14,124 bases of DNA from an uncultured Mediterraneibacter sp. (GCA_934418295.1 CAKRWZ010000045.1:1-14124), one strand, 5' to 3'; positions 1 to 8,031 are shown, numbered from the stretch's first letter. Notes: generated from the sequence alone by a model not told the origin. Numbers and translations: made by a program.

Positions 1-2
1 GC

Positions 3-92
3 AACAATACCGGCGGCAACACCGGCGGCGACACCGGCGGCAACACCGGCGGCAACACCGGCGGCGACAATACCGGTGGTAACACCGGCGGC
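3..92. repeat. 12-bp tandem repeat encoding (N/D)TGG
   Basis: About seven imperfect copies of a 12-bp unit of the type (A/G)ACACCGGCGGC lie in direct tandem. One copy near 66-80 carries an extra codon (GACAATACC) and uses GGTGGT instead of GGCGGC. The unit length is a multiple of three, so gain or loss of units by strand slippage would keep the reading frame and only change the tail length. Confidence 0.75.
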
Positions 93-107
93 GGAACCAC
101 TCCGTAA
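3..107 (+). CDS. C-terminal end of a gene with an (N/D)TGG-repeat tail (5' part outside window)
   Basis: An open frame enters from the left edge and stops at TAA 105-107. The 34 visible residues are almost only Asn, Asp, Thr and Gly, in four-residue units of the type NTGG or DTGG, ending in GGGTTP. The DNA is a 12-bp unit (AACACCGGCGGC and variants) repeated in tandem. Such flexible, uncharged tails are common at the C-termini of secreted or wall-exposed proteins of clostridia, including some penicillin-binding proteins, but no diagnostic domain is inside the window, so I assign no function. The frame is supported by the lack of stops, the in-phase repeat and the terminator starting 35 bases downstream. 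Confidence 0.7.
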   Translation, partial: NNTGGNTGGDTGGNTGGNTGGDNTGGNTGGGTTP

Positions 108-141
108 TCTCGATATTTCATTATTTTATTAAAACAACTAA

Positions 142-186
142 AAAACTCCTGGAGTTGTACGATCAAGGTACAAAACCAGGAGTTTT
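142..186. terminator. Bidirectional intrinsic terminator between convergent genes
   Basis: An 11-bp perfect stem, AAAACTCCTGG (142-152) with CCAGGAGTTTT (176-186), encloses a second 6-bp stem, TTGTAC (155-160) with GTACAA (168-173), separated by a 2x2 internal loop and capped by a 7-base loop. A T-rich tract follows on the plus strand (TTTTCTTATTCTTTCTT) and another on the minus strand. The position fits the end of the plus-strand NTGG gene and also the minus-strand glucokinase gene, which converges on it. Confidence 0.88.
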
Positions 187-230
187 CTTATTCTTTCTTG
201 TGCTTCCTTATATTTTTATATCGTTTATTA

Positions 231-1166
231 TCACTCATCCAAGATCATTTTTGCAGCCCCGTAAATCCCTGCATCATTTCCCAGAGAAGCCAGCAAAAAT
301 TTCACATCCCGATTGGCAAAAAACGCTCGACTTTCATAAGGTGCTTTGATGTAATCCAGCAGCATCTCTCCTGCTCTCGACACACCGCCGCCGATCACGA
401 TCGCTCCCGGATCTGTGATAACCGCCAGGTTTGCCAATGCCTGACCCAGATATTTCCCAAAATCTTTCAGCACCTCACAGGCCAATACATCTCCTTCTTT
501 GGCGCTGTCGATCACCTTTTTTGCGCTTAGCTTTTGTGACGTCAATTCTGTCGGAAGTTTTTTCGCCCTGATTTTCTTTTTCGCCATCCGGACAATTCCG
601 GTAGCAGAAGCATATTGCTCCAGACATCCCCTGTTTCCGCAGCCACAAGTTGCCATCTCTCTGTAATTGACACAGAGATGCCCGATCTCCCCTCCGGCTC
701 CATGGGTTCCGGCAACAACTTTTCCGTCTACGATAATACCGCCGCCAACCCCGGTTCCCAGAGTCACCATGATCATATTACGGAATCCGGCTCCGGCTCC
801 TTTCCACATTTCGCCCAAAGCTGCCACATTTGCATCATTTCCCAGCTTTGCATGAAGCCCGGTCAGCTCTTCCATCTCTTTCTTTGCATTTTTATAACTC
901 CAACCTAAGTTGGCGCTGCCGTTCACGATCCCTTCTTCCGTTACCGGAGCCGGTATGCCCGCTCCGATCCCGATAAAATCTTCATGTTTCAGCCCTTTTT
1001 CCTTCACAACTTTTTCCAAAGATGCCGCAATATCCGGAATGATCGCCTCCCCTTCATTTTCTGTACGGGTTTTGATCTCCCACTTTTTCAAAAGGACTCC
1101 GTCCTCCTGAAACAACCCCAATTTTACACTAGTTCCTCCAACATCTGCCCCAAAGCAATATCGCAT
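231..1166 (-). CDS. glcK: ROK-family glucokinase
   Basis: This gene encodes 311 residues, a normal length for ROK glucokinases, which phosphorylate glucose to glucose-6-phosphate with ATP in the cytoplasm. Visible motifs are the N-terminal phosphate-binding DVGGT (8-12), the sugar-binding/catalytic ND pair (110-111), the LGTGVGGG loop (136-143), EIGH (160-163) and the ROK zinc cluster CGCGNRGC (174-181), whose three Cys join His163. The start ATG is preceded by GAGAGGAAAG at suitable spacing. It lies 91 bases downstream of hprK on the same strand. That gap is purine-rich on the coding strand and shows no clear promoter, so co-transcription with hprK is likely. Both genes concern sugar phosphorylation and carbon control. 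The family assignment is firm. Specificity for glucose over another hexose is inferred from similarity to the GlcK group. Confidence 0.93.
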   Translation of the reverse strand: MRYCFGADVGGTSVKLGLFQEDGVLLKKWEIKTRTENEGEAIIPDIAASLEKVVKEKGLKHEDFIGIGAGIPAPVTEEGIVNGSANLGWSYKNAKKEMEELTGLHAKLGNDANVAALGEMWKGAGAGFRNMIMVTLGTGVGGGIIVDGKVVAGTHGAGGEIGHLCVNYREMATCGCGNRGCLEQYASATGIVRMAKKKIRAKKLPTELTSQKLSAKKVIDSAKEGDVLACEVLKDFGKYLGQALANLAVITDPGAIVIGGGVSRAGEMLLDYIKAPYESRAFFANRDVKFLLASLGNDAGIYGAAKMILDE

Positions 1167-1257
1167 CGCTGTCTTTCCTCTCTTTTTCCGAACTCTTTTT
1201 CTTTTTATTTTATCTTTTCTCTTATCTGTTCCTTATGTTCTCTATGATTCCCGCCGT

Positions 1258-2184
1258 CTATCTCTTGATCAGCCGTTCCTGCACTCTTCTGTACAGCTCC
1301 TGGGCCGCATTATAACCCATCTGTTTCTGCCTGTGATTTACAGATGCTGATTCTACAATGATCGCCAGGTTTCGGCCCGGTCGTACCGGCAACGTATAAC
1401 AGATGACCCGGTTTCCGAGGAATTCTGTATATTTTTCCTCCACACCAAGACGATCATAATCTTTGCTGCGATCCCATTCTTCCATGGTGATCACCATGTC
1501 GATGGTCTGTGTCTCTTTTACGCTCTGCACACCGTAAAGGGATTTGATATCCACGATCCCGATCCCTCTGAGCTCGATAAAATGCCGCGTAATCTCCGGT
1601 GCGCTTCCCACCAGTGTATCATGGCTGACCTTCCGAATCTCTACCACATCGTCCGTTACCAGTCGATGTCCTCTTTTGATCAGTTCCAGCGCCATCTCAC
1701 TTTTTCCGATACCGCTCTCGCCAAGGATCAATACTCCTACACCGCAGACATCCACCAGAACCCCATGGATCGTAATACACGGTGCCAGCTTTACATTCAG
1801 CCACCGAATGATCTCTGCCATAAAAGAAGAAGTCTGCATGGACGTCTGAAATACCGGAACATTGTAATGATAAGCTTTTTCGATCATGATATCGCTTGCC
1901 GGAAGATCTCTGCACAAAACGATGCACGGGATCTGATGCGACAAAAGCAGATCAAAAATCTCACTCTTTCTTTCATTCGTCAATGTCTGCAGATAGGTGT
2001 GCTCCACATGTCCTATGATCTGCACACGGTTCGATTCAAAATGCTCAAAAAATCCCGTCAGCTGCAGCGCAGGCCTGTTAATATCCGGGACATCTATGCT
2101 TCTTCCGTCCAAATCCAGCTCCGGAGTCAGATTTTTTAAATTCATCTTTTCAATGATTTCTTTTAGCGTAACCCCCTGTTCCAT
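1258..2184 (-). CDS. hprK: HPr kinase/phosphorylase
   Basis: HprK phosphorylates Ser46 of the phosphocarrier HPr (and Crh in some species) and removes that phosphate again, which sets CcpA-dependent carbon catabolite control in low-GC Gram-positives. The protein has 308 residues from the start chosen here. Landmarks are the conserved His in HGVLVD (about 141), the P-loop GESGIGKS (155-162), TDDVVEI with tandem Asp (about 177-183), the HprK signature ELRGIGIVDI (204-213) and VRPGRN near the C-terminus (267-272). A longer frame could open at a TTG at 2206-2208. I reject that start because AAAGGAG lies seven bases before the ATG at 2182-2184, and the predicted transcription start is only a few bases from the TTG. 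The gene follows uvrC by 39 bases and has its own promoter. Confidence 0.95.
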   Translation of the reverse strand: MEQGVTLKEIIEKMNLKNLTPELDLDGRSIDVPDINRPALQLTGFFEHFESNRVQIIGHVEHTYLQTLTNERKSEIFDLLLSHQIPCIVLCRDLPASDIMIEKAYHYNVPVFQTSMQTSSFMAEIIRWLNVKLAPCITIHGVLVDVCGVGVLILGESGIGKSEMALELIKRGHRLVTDDVVEIRKVSHDTLVGSAPEITRHFIELRGIGIVDIKSLYGVQSVKETQTIDMVITMEEWDRSKDYDRLGVEEKYTEFLGNRVICYTLPVRPGRNLAIIVESASVNHRQKQMGYNAAQELYRRVQERLIKR

Positions 2185-2217
2185 CCCTTTTCTCCTTTCG
2201 TGAAACAAATCCTTTTT

Positions 2218-2246
2218 ATTATATCATTTATGGAAAAAATTGTACA
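2218..2246 (-). promoter_or_regulatory. Probable sigma-A promoter of hprK, overlapping the uvrC 3' end
   Basis: On the minus strand TGTACA (2241-2246) is followed by a 17-base spacer and a perfect TATAAT (2218-2223). The spacer ends in TGA, which also gives the TGn element of an extended -10. The predicted start near 2211 leaves a leader of about 27 bases before the hprK ATG, enough for the AAAGGAG site. The -35 lies inside the last codons of uvrC, so hprK and glcK could be transcribed independently of ftsH and uvrC. Confidence 0.62.
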
Positions 2247-4080
2247 CGCTCCGGGCTGCCTTTTCATTCATGGCCGGAAGTGCTGTCAGCTCCTCCAGAT
2301 CAGCATTTCGGATCTCATCCAGATTTTGGAAATGTTTCATTAATTCCTTCCGTCTGGCCGGTCCGATATCCGGGATATCATCCAACATCGAATGCACCTG
2401 CCCTTTTCCCCGAAGATTTCTGTGGTACTCGATGGCAAATCTGTGGGCTTCATCCTGGATACTGGTGATCAGTCGAAATGCTCCCGATGATTTTTCAATA
2501 TCCAGTTCCTTGTTTTGATAATACAAACCCCTGGTCCTGTGGTGGTCGTCCTTGACCATGCCGCACACCGGTATTTGCAGATGCAGCTCTTCCAGTACTT
2601 CCAGGGCAATATTAACCTGTCCTTTTCCGCCGTCCATCAAGATCAGATCCGGAAAAGAAGAAAACGCTCCTGCTTCTTTGCTCTCCTGCTGCTCCCTCAG
2701 ACCGTGGGAAAAACGTCTTGTGAGAACTTCCCTCATGCTTCCGTAATCATCCGGTCCTTCTACACTTTTGATCTTAAATTTCCGGTAATCGTTGCGTTTT
2801 GGCTTGCCACGCTCATAAACCACCATGGAGCCTACCGACTCAAAACCGTTGGTATTGGAAATATCATAGGCTTCCATCCTCCGGATTTCTTCTAATCCCA
2901 AGATACTCTCCATTTCTTTTACGGCGCCGATCGTCCGGCCCTCTTCCCGCTTCATCCGCTCTCTGTCTTTGCTCAGAATCATCCTTGCGTTATCGGTAGC
3001 CAACTCTACCAGTTTTTCCTTCGTTCCTTTTTTGGGCACCCGGATCACAACCTTATGCCCTCTTTTCGCCGTAAGCCACTCCTCCAATACCTCCCGGTCT
3101 TCCACCGCCTCCGGAAGCATCAGCTCCGCCGGTATAAAAGGAGTTCCCGCATAATATTGTTTGATAAAGCTGTCCAAAATTTCTGCCTTTTTCTCCCCGG
3201 AAACGGTCCGGAGATAAAAATGGTCTCTTCCGATCAGACGGCCGCTCCGGACAAAAAATACCTGCACCACCGCATCTCCGCGATCCGAAGCCACCGACAA
3301 AATATCCCGGTCTTCCCCACTGGAATCCGTAATTTTCTGTTTCTGGGCTGTTTTTTTTACACTGCTGATCAGCTCTCGATATTCGATGGCCTTTTCAAAT
3401 TCCATCGCCTCCGCCGCATCCGCCATCTTCTTTTCCAGATCTGCCAAAATCCCCTCATAGTTTCCGTTCAGGAAGCGAAGCGCTTCTGTGATATATTTCT
3501 GATATTCTTCTTTGGAAATGTAACCCTGGCAAGGTGCATCGCACTGATGAATGTGATAATTCAGGCAGGGTCGATCCTTTCCTATATCTTTAGGTAAACT
3601 TTTATTGCAACTTCTGATATGATATAGTTTACGAATCAACTCTATCGTGTCTCGAACTGCCTGTCCACTGGTATAAGGGCCAAAATATTTTGACTTGTCT
3701 TTCAGGATTTTTCTGGACAACATCACCCTGGGGAAGTCTTCTCCCGTTGTCACTTTGATAAAAGGATAGGTCTTATCATCCATCAACATCGTGTTGTATT
3801 TTGGATGATGCTCTTTGATCAGATTACATTCCAGTACCAATGCTTCCAACTCGGAATCGGTTACGATATATTCAAACCGGGTAATGTGGGTCACCATCTG
3901 TTCGATCTTCAATCCCTTATTCCGACTGCTTTGAAAATACTGGCGAACACGGTTTTTCAGGCTGATCGCTTTTCCTACATAAATAATCTGATCCTTTTCA
4001 TCGTGCATCAGATATACTCCGGGTCTTCCCGGAAGCTTTTTCAACTCTTCTTCTATATTAAAAATACCCGTATATGCCAC
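2224..4080 (-). CDS. uvrC: Excinuclease ABC subunit C (UvrC)
   Basis: UvrC makes both incisions around damaged DNA after UvrA and UvrB load it (nucleotide excision repair, cytoplasm). The 618 residues show the full family architecture: an N-terminal GIY-YIG nuclease (about 18-95, with PGVYLM and YVGKA), a Cys cluster at 158, 172, 180 and 184 whose spacing resembles the reported iron-sulfur site of E. coli UvrC, a UVR motif that contacts UvrB (about 214-243), an RNase H-like nuclease with Asp406 (YDISN), Asp483 (LMDGGKGQ) and His546 (QDEAHRF), and C-terminal helix-hairpin-helix motifs (about 566-615). The start is GTG with a poor, G-rich ribosome binding site (CTGGGGGTGG). No better ATG exists nearby, and the family-conserved EEELKKLPGRPGVY begins at residue 10. 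The gene lies downstream of ftsH behind a hairpin. Confidence 0.96.
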   Translation of the reverse strand: MAYTGIFNIEEELKKLPGRPGVYLMHDEKDQIIYVGKAISLKNRVRQYFQSSRNKGLKIEQMVTHITRFEYIVTDSELEALVLECNLIKEHHPKYNTMLMDDKTYPFIKVTTGEDFPRVMLSRKILKDKSKYFGPYTSGQAVRDTIELIRKLYHIRSCNKSLPKDIGKDRPCLNYHIHQCDAPCQGYISKEEYQKYITEALRFLNGNYEGILADLEKKMADAAEAMEFEKAIEYRELISSVKKTAQKQKITDSSGEDRDILSVASDRGDAVVQVFFVRSGRLIGRDHFYLRTVSGEKKAEILDSFIKQYYAGTPFIPAELMLPEAVEDREVLEEWLTAKRGHKVVIRVPKKGTKEKLVELATDNARMILSKDRERMKREEGRTIGAVKEMESILGLEEIRRMEAYDISNTNGFESVGSMVVYERGKPKRNDYRKFKIKSVEGPDDYGSMREVLTRRFSHGLREQQESKEAGAFSSFPDLILMDGGKGQVNIALEVLEELHLQIPVCGMVKDDHHRTRGLYYQNKELDIEKSSGAFRLITSIQDEAHRFAIEYHRNLRGKGQVHSMLDDIPDIGPARRKELMKHFQNLDEIRNADLEELTALPAMNEKAARSVYNFFHK

Positions 4081-4095
4081 CCCCAGTGATCAAAA

Positions 4096-4134
4096 GACCC
4101 ACAAAATCAAAATCATTTTCTGATCCTGTGGGTC
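4096..4134 (-). terminator. Hairpin between ftsH and uvrC, probable terminator or attenuator
   Basis: On the minus strand GACCCACA (4127-4134) pairs perfectly with TGTGGGTC (4096-4103), 8 bp around a 23-base loop. The loop can form a small inner stem (ATCA with TGAT). The 3' arm is followed by only TTTT before GATCACTGG, so it is a modest terminator. It lies 29 bases after the ftsH stop and 15 bases before the uvrC GTG. It could therefore end ftsH transcripts, reduce read-through into uvrC, or affect ribosome access to uvrC. Confidence 0.65.
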
Positions 4135-4163
4135 TGAATCAACGTTTCTGAATCGCCTCTTTC

Positions 4164-6161
4164 CTATTCGTTCTTTTTATCTGTCTCATCCTGAACAGAG
4201 GCATCGCCTTCTGTTTCCATCGGCTTCATGACGATCCGTTCCTCTTTTGAGCCCTTTTCATTTTCTTCTTCCGGCTCAGGCAAACCTTCTGTCTCTCGGA
4301 AAATCTTCATAAATTCCTTTCCTGTGATCGTTTCCTTTTCGATCAGGAAAGCTGCGATATCATCCAGCGTCTTTCTATGCTCGCTCAGCAATCTCTTCGC
4401 TTCTGCATAAGAATTCTTAAGCATTGTCATCACTTCTGTATCAATCTCGGCTGCCGTCGCTTCCCCGCAATTTGCCACCGGTCTTCCGTCCAAATATCTG
4501 TGCTGGATAGATTCCAGACCGATCAGGCCGAATTTTTCCGACATACCGTACTGGGTGATCATTGCCCGGGCGATCTCCGTCGCTCTTTCGATATCATTGG
4601 AAGCCCCCGTCGTCACCGTATTAAACACGATCTCCTCCGCAGCCCTTCCTGCCAGAAGGCCTACAAGCATTGCCTCCAACTCATTTTTAGTATTCAGGAA
4701 TTTTTCCTCTTCCGGAGTCTGCATCACATAGCCCAACGCACCCATGGTACGCGGTACGATGGTGATCTTCTGCACCGGCTCTGCATCTTTTTGCAATGCG
4801 CTTACCAAGGCATGTCCCACCTCATGATAAGAAACGATCCGACGTTCCTCCTTGCTCATGATCCGGTCTTTCTTTTCTTTTCCTACCAACACCACTTCTA
4901 CCGCTTCAAAAAGATCGCTCTGGCTTACCACCTGGCGTCCGTTCTTGACTGCATTGATTGCCGCCTCATTGATCATATTGGCAAGATCCGAACCGACCGC
5001 TCCGGACGTCGCCAATGCAATGGCTTCCAGATCCACCGTTTCGTCCATGCGAACATCTTTGGAATGCACCTTCAACGTGTCGATACGGCCTTTCAGATCC
5101 GGTTTGTCTACAATGATCCGACGGTCGAAACGTCCCGGCCTCAACAGTGCCGGATCCAATACTTCCGGACGGTTTGTCGCCGCCAGCAAAAGCAGTCCTT
5201 TGTTCGTATCAAAGCCGTCCATCTCCGCCAGCAGCTGGTTCAAAGTCTGCTCACGCTCATCATTGCTGCCCAGCCCGTTGTCACGGCTTTTCCCGATGGC
5301 ATCGATCTCATCGATAAATACGATACACGGTGCCATGGATTGCGCCTGCTTAAACAGGTCACGCACTCTGGATGCTCCGACACCGACATACATCTCTACA
5401 AACGCGGAACCTGACAGTGAGAAAAACGGAACCTTCGCTTCTCCTGCCACCGCTTTGGCCAGCAAGGTCTTTCCGGTTCCCGGAGGGCCAACCAAAAGGG
5501 CTCCCTTCGGCAGCTTTGCTCCGATCCCGGTATATTTTTCCGGATTGTGCAGGAAATCTACCACTTCCTGCAGAGACTCCTTGGCCTCATCCTGTCCTGC
5601 CACGTCTTGAAATGTCACGCCGGTCTGCTTCTCCACATACATCTTGGCATTGCTTTTGCCAACGCCCATCATTCCGCCGCCTTTTGACATTTTTTTCATA
5701 AGGAAGCTAAAAAGGACCACCATCAAAACGATCGGAAGTACGACTGTGATCAACATATCAAATATCGTCCTCTGGGTCGTATTCGGGATTTCCTGTTCGT
5801 AAGTGACTCCCGCCTTGTTCAAGCGCTCTGGCAACGAATCGTCATCCACTTTCCCGGTGTAATAATCCGGATCTTTCTCATTTTTCGAACTCGGCAAGAT
5901 CCCGGAAAGCGGATCGTCATCCTCTTTTTCATCCGTTTTGGAAGTGATATAGATCTTGGAACTTCCGATAGTGACCTTTTCTACTTTCCCCTCATCCACC
6001 ATTTTCAGAAATTTATCATAAGTAATTTCTTTTATGGATGCTCCTTGCAGCATGGAATATAATCCCAAAAACAAAAGGGCTGCCAATATCGTTGCAATTG
6101 TAACAATTCCCCAGCCCTGTTTGTTTTGATTATTTTTTTTATCGTCCCGTCTGTTATTCAT
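4164..6161 (-). CDS. ftsH: ATP-dependent zinc metalloprotease FtsH
   Basis: FtsH is a membrane-anchored hexameric AAA+ protease that extracts and degrades misassembled membrane proteins and short-lived cytoplasmic regulators. The 665 residues contain two membrane segments (about 17-39 and 133-155) flanking an acidic extracytoplasmic loop. A Gly-rich linker follows, then the AAA module with Walker A GPPGTGKT (225-232), Walker B VFIDEID (281-287) and the second region of homology with RPGRFDRR (341-348). The zinc protease site is HEVGH (446-450) with a likely third ligand at Asp523. The last 40 or so residues are a charged, Glu/Lys-rich tail typical of the family. The ATG is preceded by AGGAGG with five-base spacing and by a consensus-like promoter. 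It is the first gene of the minus-strand block. Confidence 0.97.
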   Translation of the reverse strand: MNNRRDDKKNNQNKQGWGIVTIATILAALLFLGLYSMLQGASIKEITYDKFLKMVDEGKVEKVTIGSSKIYITSKTDEKEDDDPLSGILPSSKNEKDPDYYTGKVDDDSLPERLNKAGVTYEQEIPNTTQRTIFDMLITVVLPIVLMVVLFSFLMKKMSKGGGMMGVGKSNAKMYVEKQTGVTFQDVAGQDEAKESLQEVVDFLHNPEKYTGIGAKLPKGALLVGPPGTGKTLLAKAVAGEAKVPFFSLSGSAFVEMYVGVGASRVRDLFKQAQSMAPCIVFIDEIDAIGKSRDNGLGSNDEREQTLNQLLAEMDGFDTNKGLLLLAATNRPEVLDPALLRPGRFDRRIIVDKPDLKGRIDTLKVHSKDVRMDETVDLEAIALATSGAVGSDLANMINEAAINAVKNGRQVVSQSDLFEAVEVVLVGKEKKDRIMSKEERRIVSYHEVGHALVSALQKDAEPVQKITIVPRTMGALGYVMQTPEEEKFLNTKNELEAMLVGLLAGRAAEEIVFNTVTTGASNDIERATEIARAMITQYGMSEKFGLIGLESIQHRYLDGRPVANCGEATAAEIDTEVMTMLKNSYAEAKRLLSEHRKTLDDIAAFLIEKETITGKEFMKIFRETEGLPEPEEENEKGSKEERIVMKPMETEGDASVQDETDKKNE

Positions 6162-6182
6162 TTTGTCCTCCTGATTCTGTAC

Positions 6183-6217
6183 ACCCCTCTGCCCGGTAAA
6201 CGGGAAACCGAAAGGGT
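6183..6217 (-). promoter_or_regulatory. Possible hairpin in the ftsH 5' leader
   Basis: Between the predicted ftsH transcription start and its ribosome binding site, CCCG (6201-6204 on the minus strand) can pair with CGGG (6192-6195) around a five-base loop. The flanking ACCCT and AGGGGT segments (6213-6217 and 6183-6188) can extend it with one bulge. The stem is short and could be chance. No U-tract follows, so it is not a terminator. Confidence 0.25.
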
Positions 6218-6226
6218 ATCATCATT

Positions 6227-6255
6227 ATTATAAGTAGCGTTTCTATATAAATCAA
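6227..6255 (-). promoter_or_regulatory. Probable sigma-A promoter of ftsH
   Basis: On the minus strand TTGATT (6250-6255) is separated by exactly 17 bases from a perfect TATAAT (6227-6232). The predicted start near 6220 gives a leader of about 60 bases to the ftsH ATG. No heat-shock operator of the CIRCE type is visible. Confidence 0.7.
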
Positions 6256-6301
6256 CCAAAACATTATGAAAATATTATGAACGATTCTACATGGAAATCT
6301 G

Positions 6302-6330
6302 TTGTAAAGCGACGCTTTTCTATGTATACT
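6302..6330 (+). promoter_or_regulatory. Possible promoter of the DUF1846 gene
   Basis: TTGTAA (6302-6307) is followed by a 17-base spacer and TATACT (6325-6330), which match the sigma-A consensus at four and five of six positions. The predicted start near 6337 leaves a leader of about 100 bases before the gene. It is back to back with the ftsH promoter, with about 45 bases between the two -35 elements. No other candidate in this interval is better. Confidence 0.5.
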
Positions 6331-6440
6331 GATACTGTATAAATCATAATGAAAATAATCCGTTTCCCGGTATCAGCAAAAAATGTGCCGAGGAAATTCT
6401 TTATTTTCCACACATAAAAGTACACAGAAGAGGATGGTAA

Positions 6441-7916
6441 TTGGAAATGAAAATAGGGTTTGACAACAATAAATACCTGAGTCTGCAGTCAGAGCATATT
6501 CGGGAGCGCATCAGCCATTTCGACAACAAACTGTATCTGGAATTCGGCGGTAAATTATTCGATGATTTTCACGCTTCCAGAGTACTTCCGGGTTTTGCTC
6601 CGGACAGCAAGTTTCGTATGCTGATGCAGCTCAGTGATCAGGCTGAGATCGTCATTGCGATCAGTGCAAAAGATATCGACAAAAATAAGATCCGCGGAGA
6701 TCTGGGCATCACTTACGATTCCGACATCATCCGCCTGATCAATCTTTATCATGAACAAGGCCTGTATGTGGGCAGCGTTGTCATCACACAATTTTCCGGA
6801 CAGGAAAGCAGCCTCTTATTCAAAAACAGACTGGAGCACTTGGGAGTAAAGGTGTATATCCATTACAATATTCCGGGTTATCCCAGCAATATCCCGCTGA
6901 TCCTCAGCGATGAAGGCTACGGCAAAAACGATTATATTGAAACAGAACGTCCTCTTGTGATCATCACCGCTCCCGGCCCTGGAAGCGGAAAAATGGCAAC
7001 CTGCCTTTCCCAACTCTACCACGAGCACAAAAGAGGAATCCACGCAGGGTACGCCAAATTTGAGACTTTCCCAATCTGGAACCTTCCTCTGAAACATCCG
7101 GTCAATCTGGCTTATGAAGCAGCTACCGCCGATCTGAACGATATCAACATGATCGATCCGTTCCATCTGGAAGCTTACGGAAAGACCACTGTAAATTACA
7201 ACCGTGACGTAGAGATCTTCCCGGTCCTGAACACCATTTTTGAACGGATCTACGGAGAAAGCCCTTACAAATCTCCGACAGACATGGGTGTCAATATGGC
7301 CGGAAACTGTATCTGTGACGATGCCGTATGCCAGGAAGCATCCCGCCAGGAGATCATCCGCCGTTATTACCAGTCACTGGCAGACATGCTGACCGGAAAA
7401 CGTCCGGAAAGCGACGCCGAAAAGATCGAACTTCTTATGAACCAGGCACAGATCACGGTTGCAGACCGAAAGGTTGTTTCCGCTGCATTAGAGAGAGCCG
7501 AGACCTCCCATTCTCCTGCTGCCGCTCTGGAACTGCCGGACGGCACGATGGTGACCGGGAAGACTTCCCATCTGCTTGGCGCTTCTGCCGCACTTTTGCT
7601 GAACGCTACCAAACAGCTGGCCGGCATCGACCACAAAACCCACGTGATCTCACCGGAGTCGATCGAGCCTATCCAGAAATTAAAAGTGGAATACTTAAAG
7701 AGCAGAAATCCACGCCTTCACACAGACGAAGTCCTGATTGCCCTTTCCACCAGCGCCGCACTGAATCCGGAAGCCAAACTTGCCCTGGAGCAGCTGCCGA
7801 AACTGCACGATTGCCAGATGCACGCATCCGTCATGCTGTCAGATGTGGATATCCGCACGCTGAAGCGCCTGGGCATCCAGCTGACCTGTGAAGCACACTA
7901 TGAAAGCGACAAATAA
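6441..7916 (+). CDS. DUF1846 / UPF0371 family protein of unknown function
   Basis: The 491 residues match my recollection of the DUF1846 (UPF0371) family: the N-terminus IGFDNNKYLSLQSEHIRERI, then YLEFGGKLFDDFHASRVLPGF, are recognisable. Family members have been solved by structural genomics, but I know of no proven reaction. A P-loop-like APGPGSGKMATC lies near residue 177, after predicted beta-strand VIITAPGPG, which suggests nucleotide or phosphate binding. No signal peptide or membrane segment is seen, so it should be cytoplasmic. Start choice: AGAGGA at 6429-6434 is six bases before TTG 6441 but twelve before ATG 6447, so TTG is favoured. The ATG would remove only two residues. The gene is monocistronic, transcribed away from ftsH, and ends at a strong terminator. 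Confidence 0.9.
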   Translation: MEMKIGFDNNKYLSLQSEHIRERISHFDNKLYLEFGGKLFDDFHASRVLPGFAPDSKFRMLMQLSDQAEIVIAISAKDIDKNKIRGDLGITYDSDIIRLINLYHEQGLYVGSVVITQFSGQESSLLFKNRLEHLGVKVYIHYNIPGYPSNIPLILSDEGYGKNDYIETERPLVIITAPGPGSGKMATCLSQLYHEHKRGIHAGYAKFETFPIWNLPLKHPVNLAYEAATADLNDINMIDPFHLEAYGKTTVNYNRDVEIFPVLNTIFERIYGESPYKSPTDMGVNMAGNCICDDAVCQEASRQEIIRRYYQSLADMLTGKRPESDAEKIELLMNQAQITVADRKVVSAALERAETSHSPAAALELPDGTMVTGKTSHLLGASAALLLNATKQLAGIDHKTHVISPESIEPIQKLKVEYLKSRNPRLHTDEVLIALSTSAALNPEAKLALEQLPKLHDCQMHASVMLSDVDIRTLKRLGIQLTCEAHYESDK

Positions 7917-7974
7917 GTTCTGAGAAATTACTTCTCAAATCAAACTCGGACTTTGACTCGTTGCCGTACAGCGA

Positions 7975-8025
7975 TAAAACAGCCGGTCTGTAAACACTTT
8001 ATCCGTTTACAGACCGGCTGTTTTA
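7975..8025. terminator. Strong bidirectional terminator with a 21-bp perfect stem
   Basis: TAAAACAGCCGGTCTGTAAAC-type sequence at 7975-7995 is perfectly complementary to 8005-8025, with a nine-base loop. The outer ends are A-rich and T-rich, giving a U-tract in both directions (TTTTA on each strand). It lies 58 bases past the DUF1846 stop and directly beyond the ChW relic on the other strand, so it serves both converging units. A weak 6-bp hairpin (TGAGAA / TTCTCA, 7921-7937) lies between it and the DUF1846 stop. Confidence 0.93.
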
Positions 8026-8031
8026 TACATC

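Noticed and set aside
1167..1257. Promoter in the hprK-glcK gap
   Set aside because: A TAAAAT-like -10 exists in the purine-rich stretch, but no acceptable -35 lies at the right distance.
1582..2139. Plus-strand open frame of 185 codons, and a similar one at 3055-3597
   Set aside because: Both lie antisense to hprK and uvrC, have no ribosome site or recognisable protein, and the genes on the opposite strand are certain.
4377..5414. Long open frame (345 codons) on the plus strand
   Set aside because: It is antisense to the well-conserved FtsH coding sequence, encodes no recognisable domain, and arises from the codon bias of ftsH.
6201..6369. 8-bp inverted repeat CGGGAAAC (6201-6208) / GTTTCCCG (6362-6369) flanking the divergent promoters
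   Set aside because: The arms are 150 bases apart and short; such a match is expected by chance, and the left arm is better explained by the small local hairpin.
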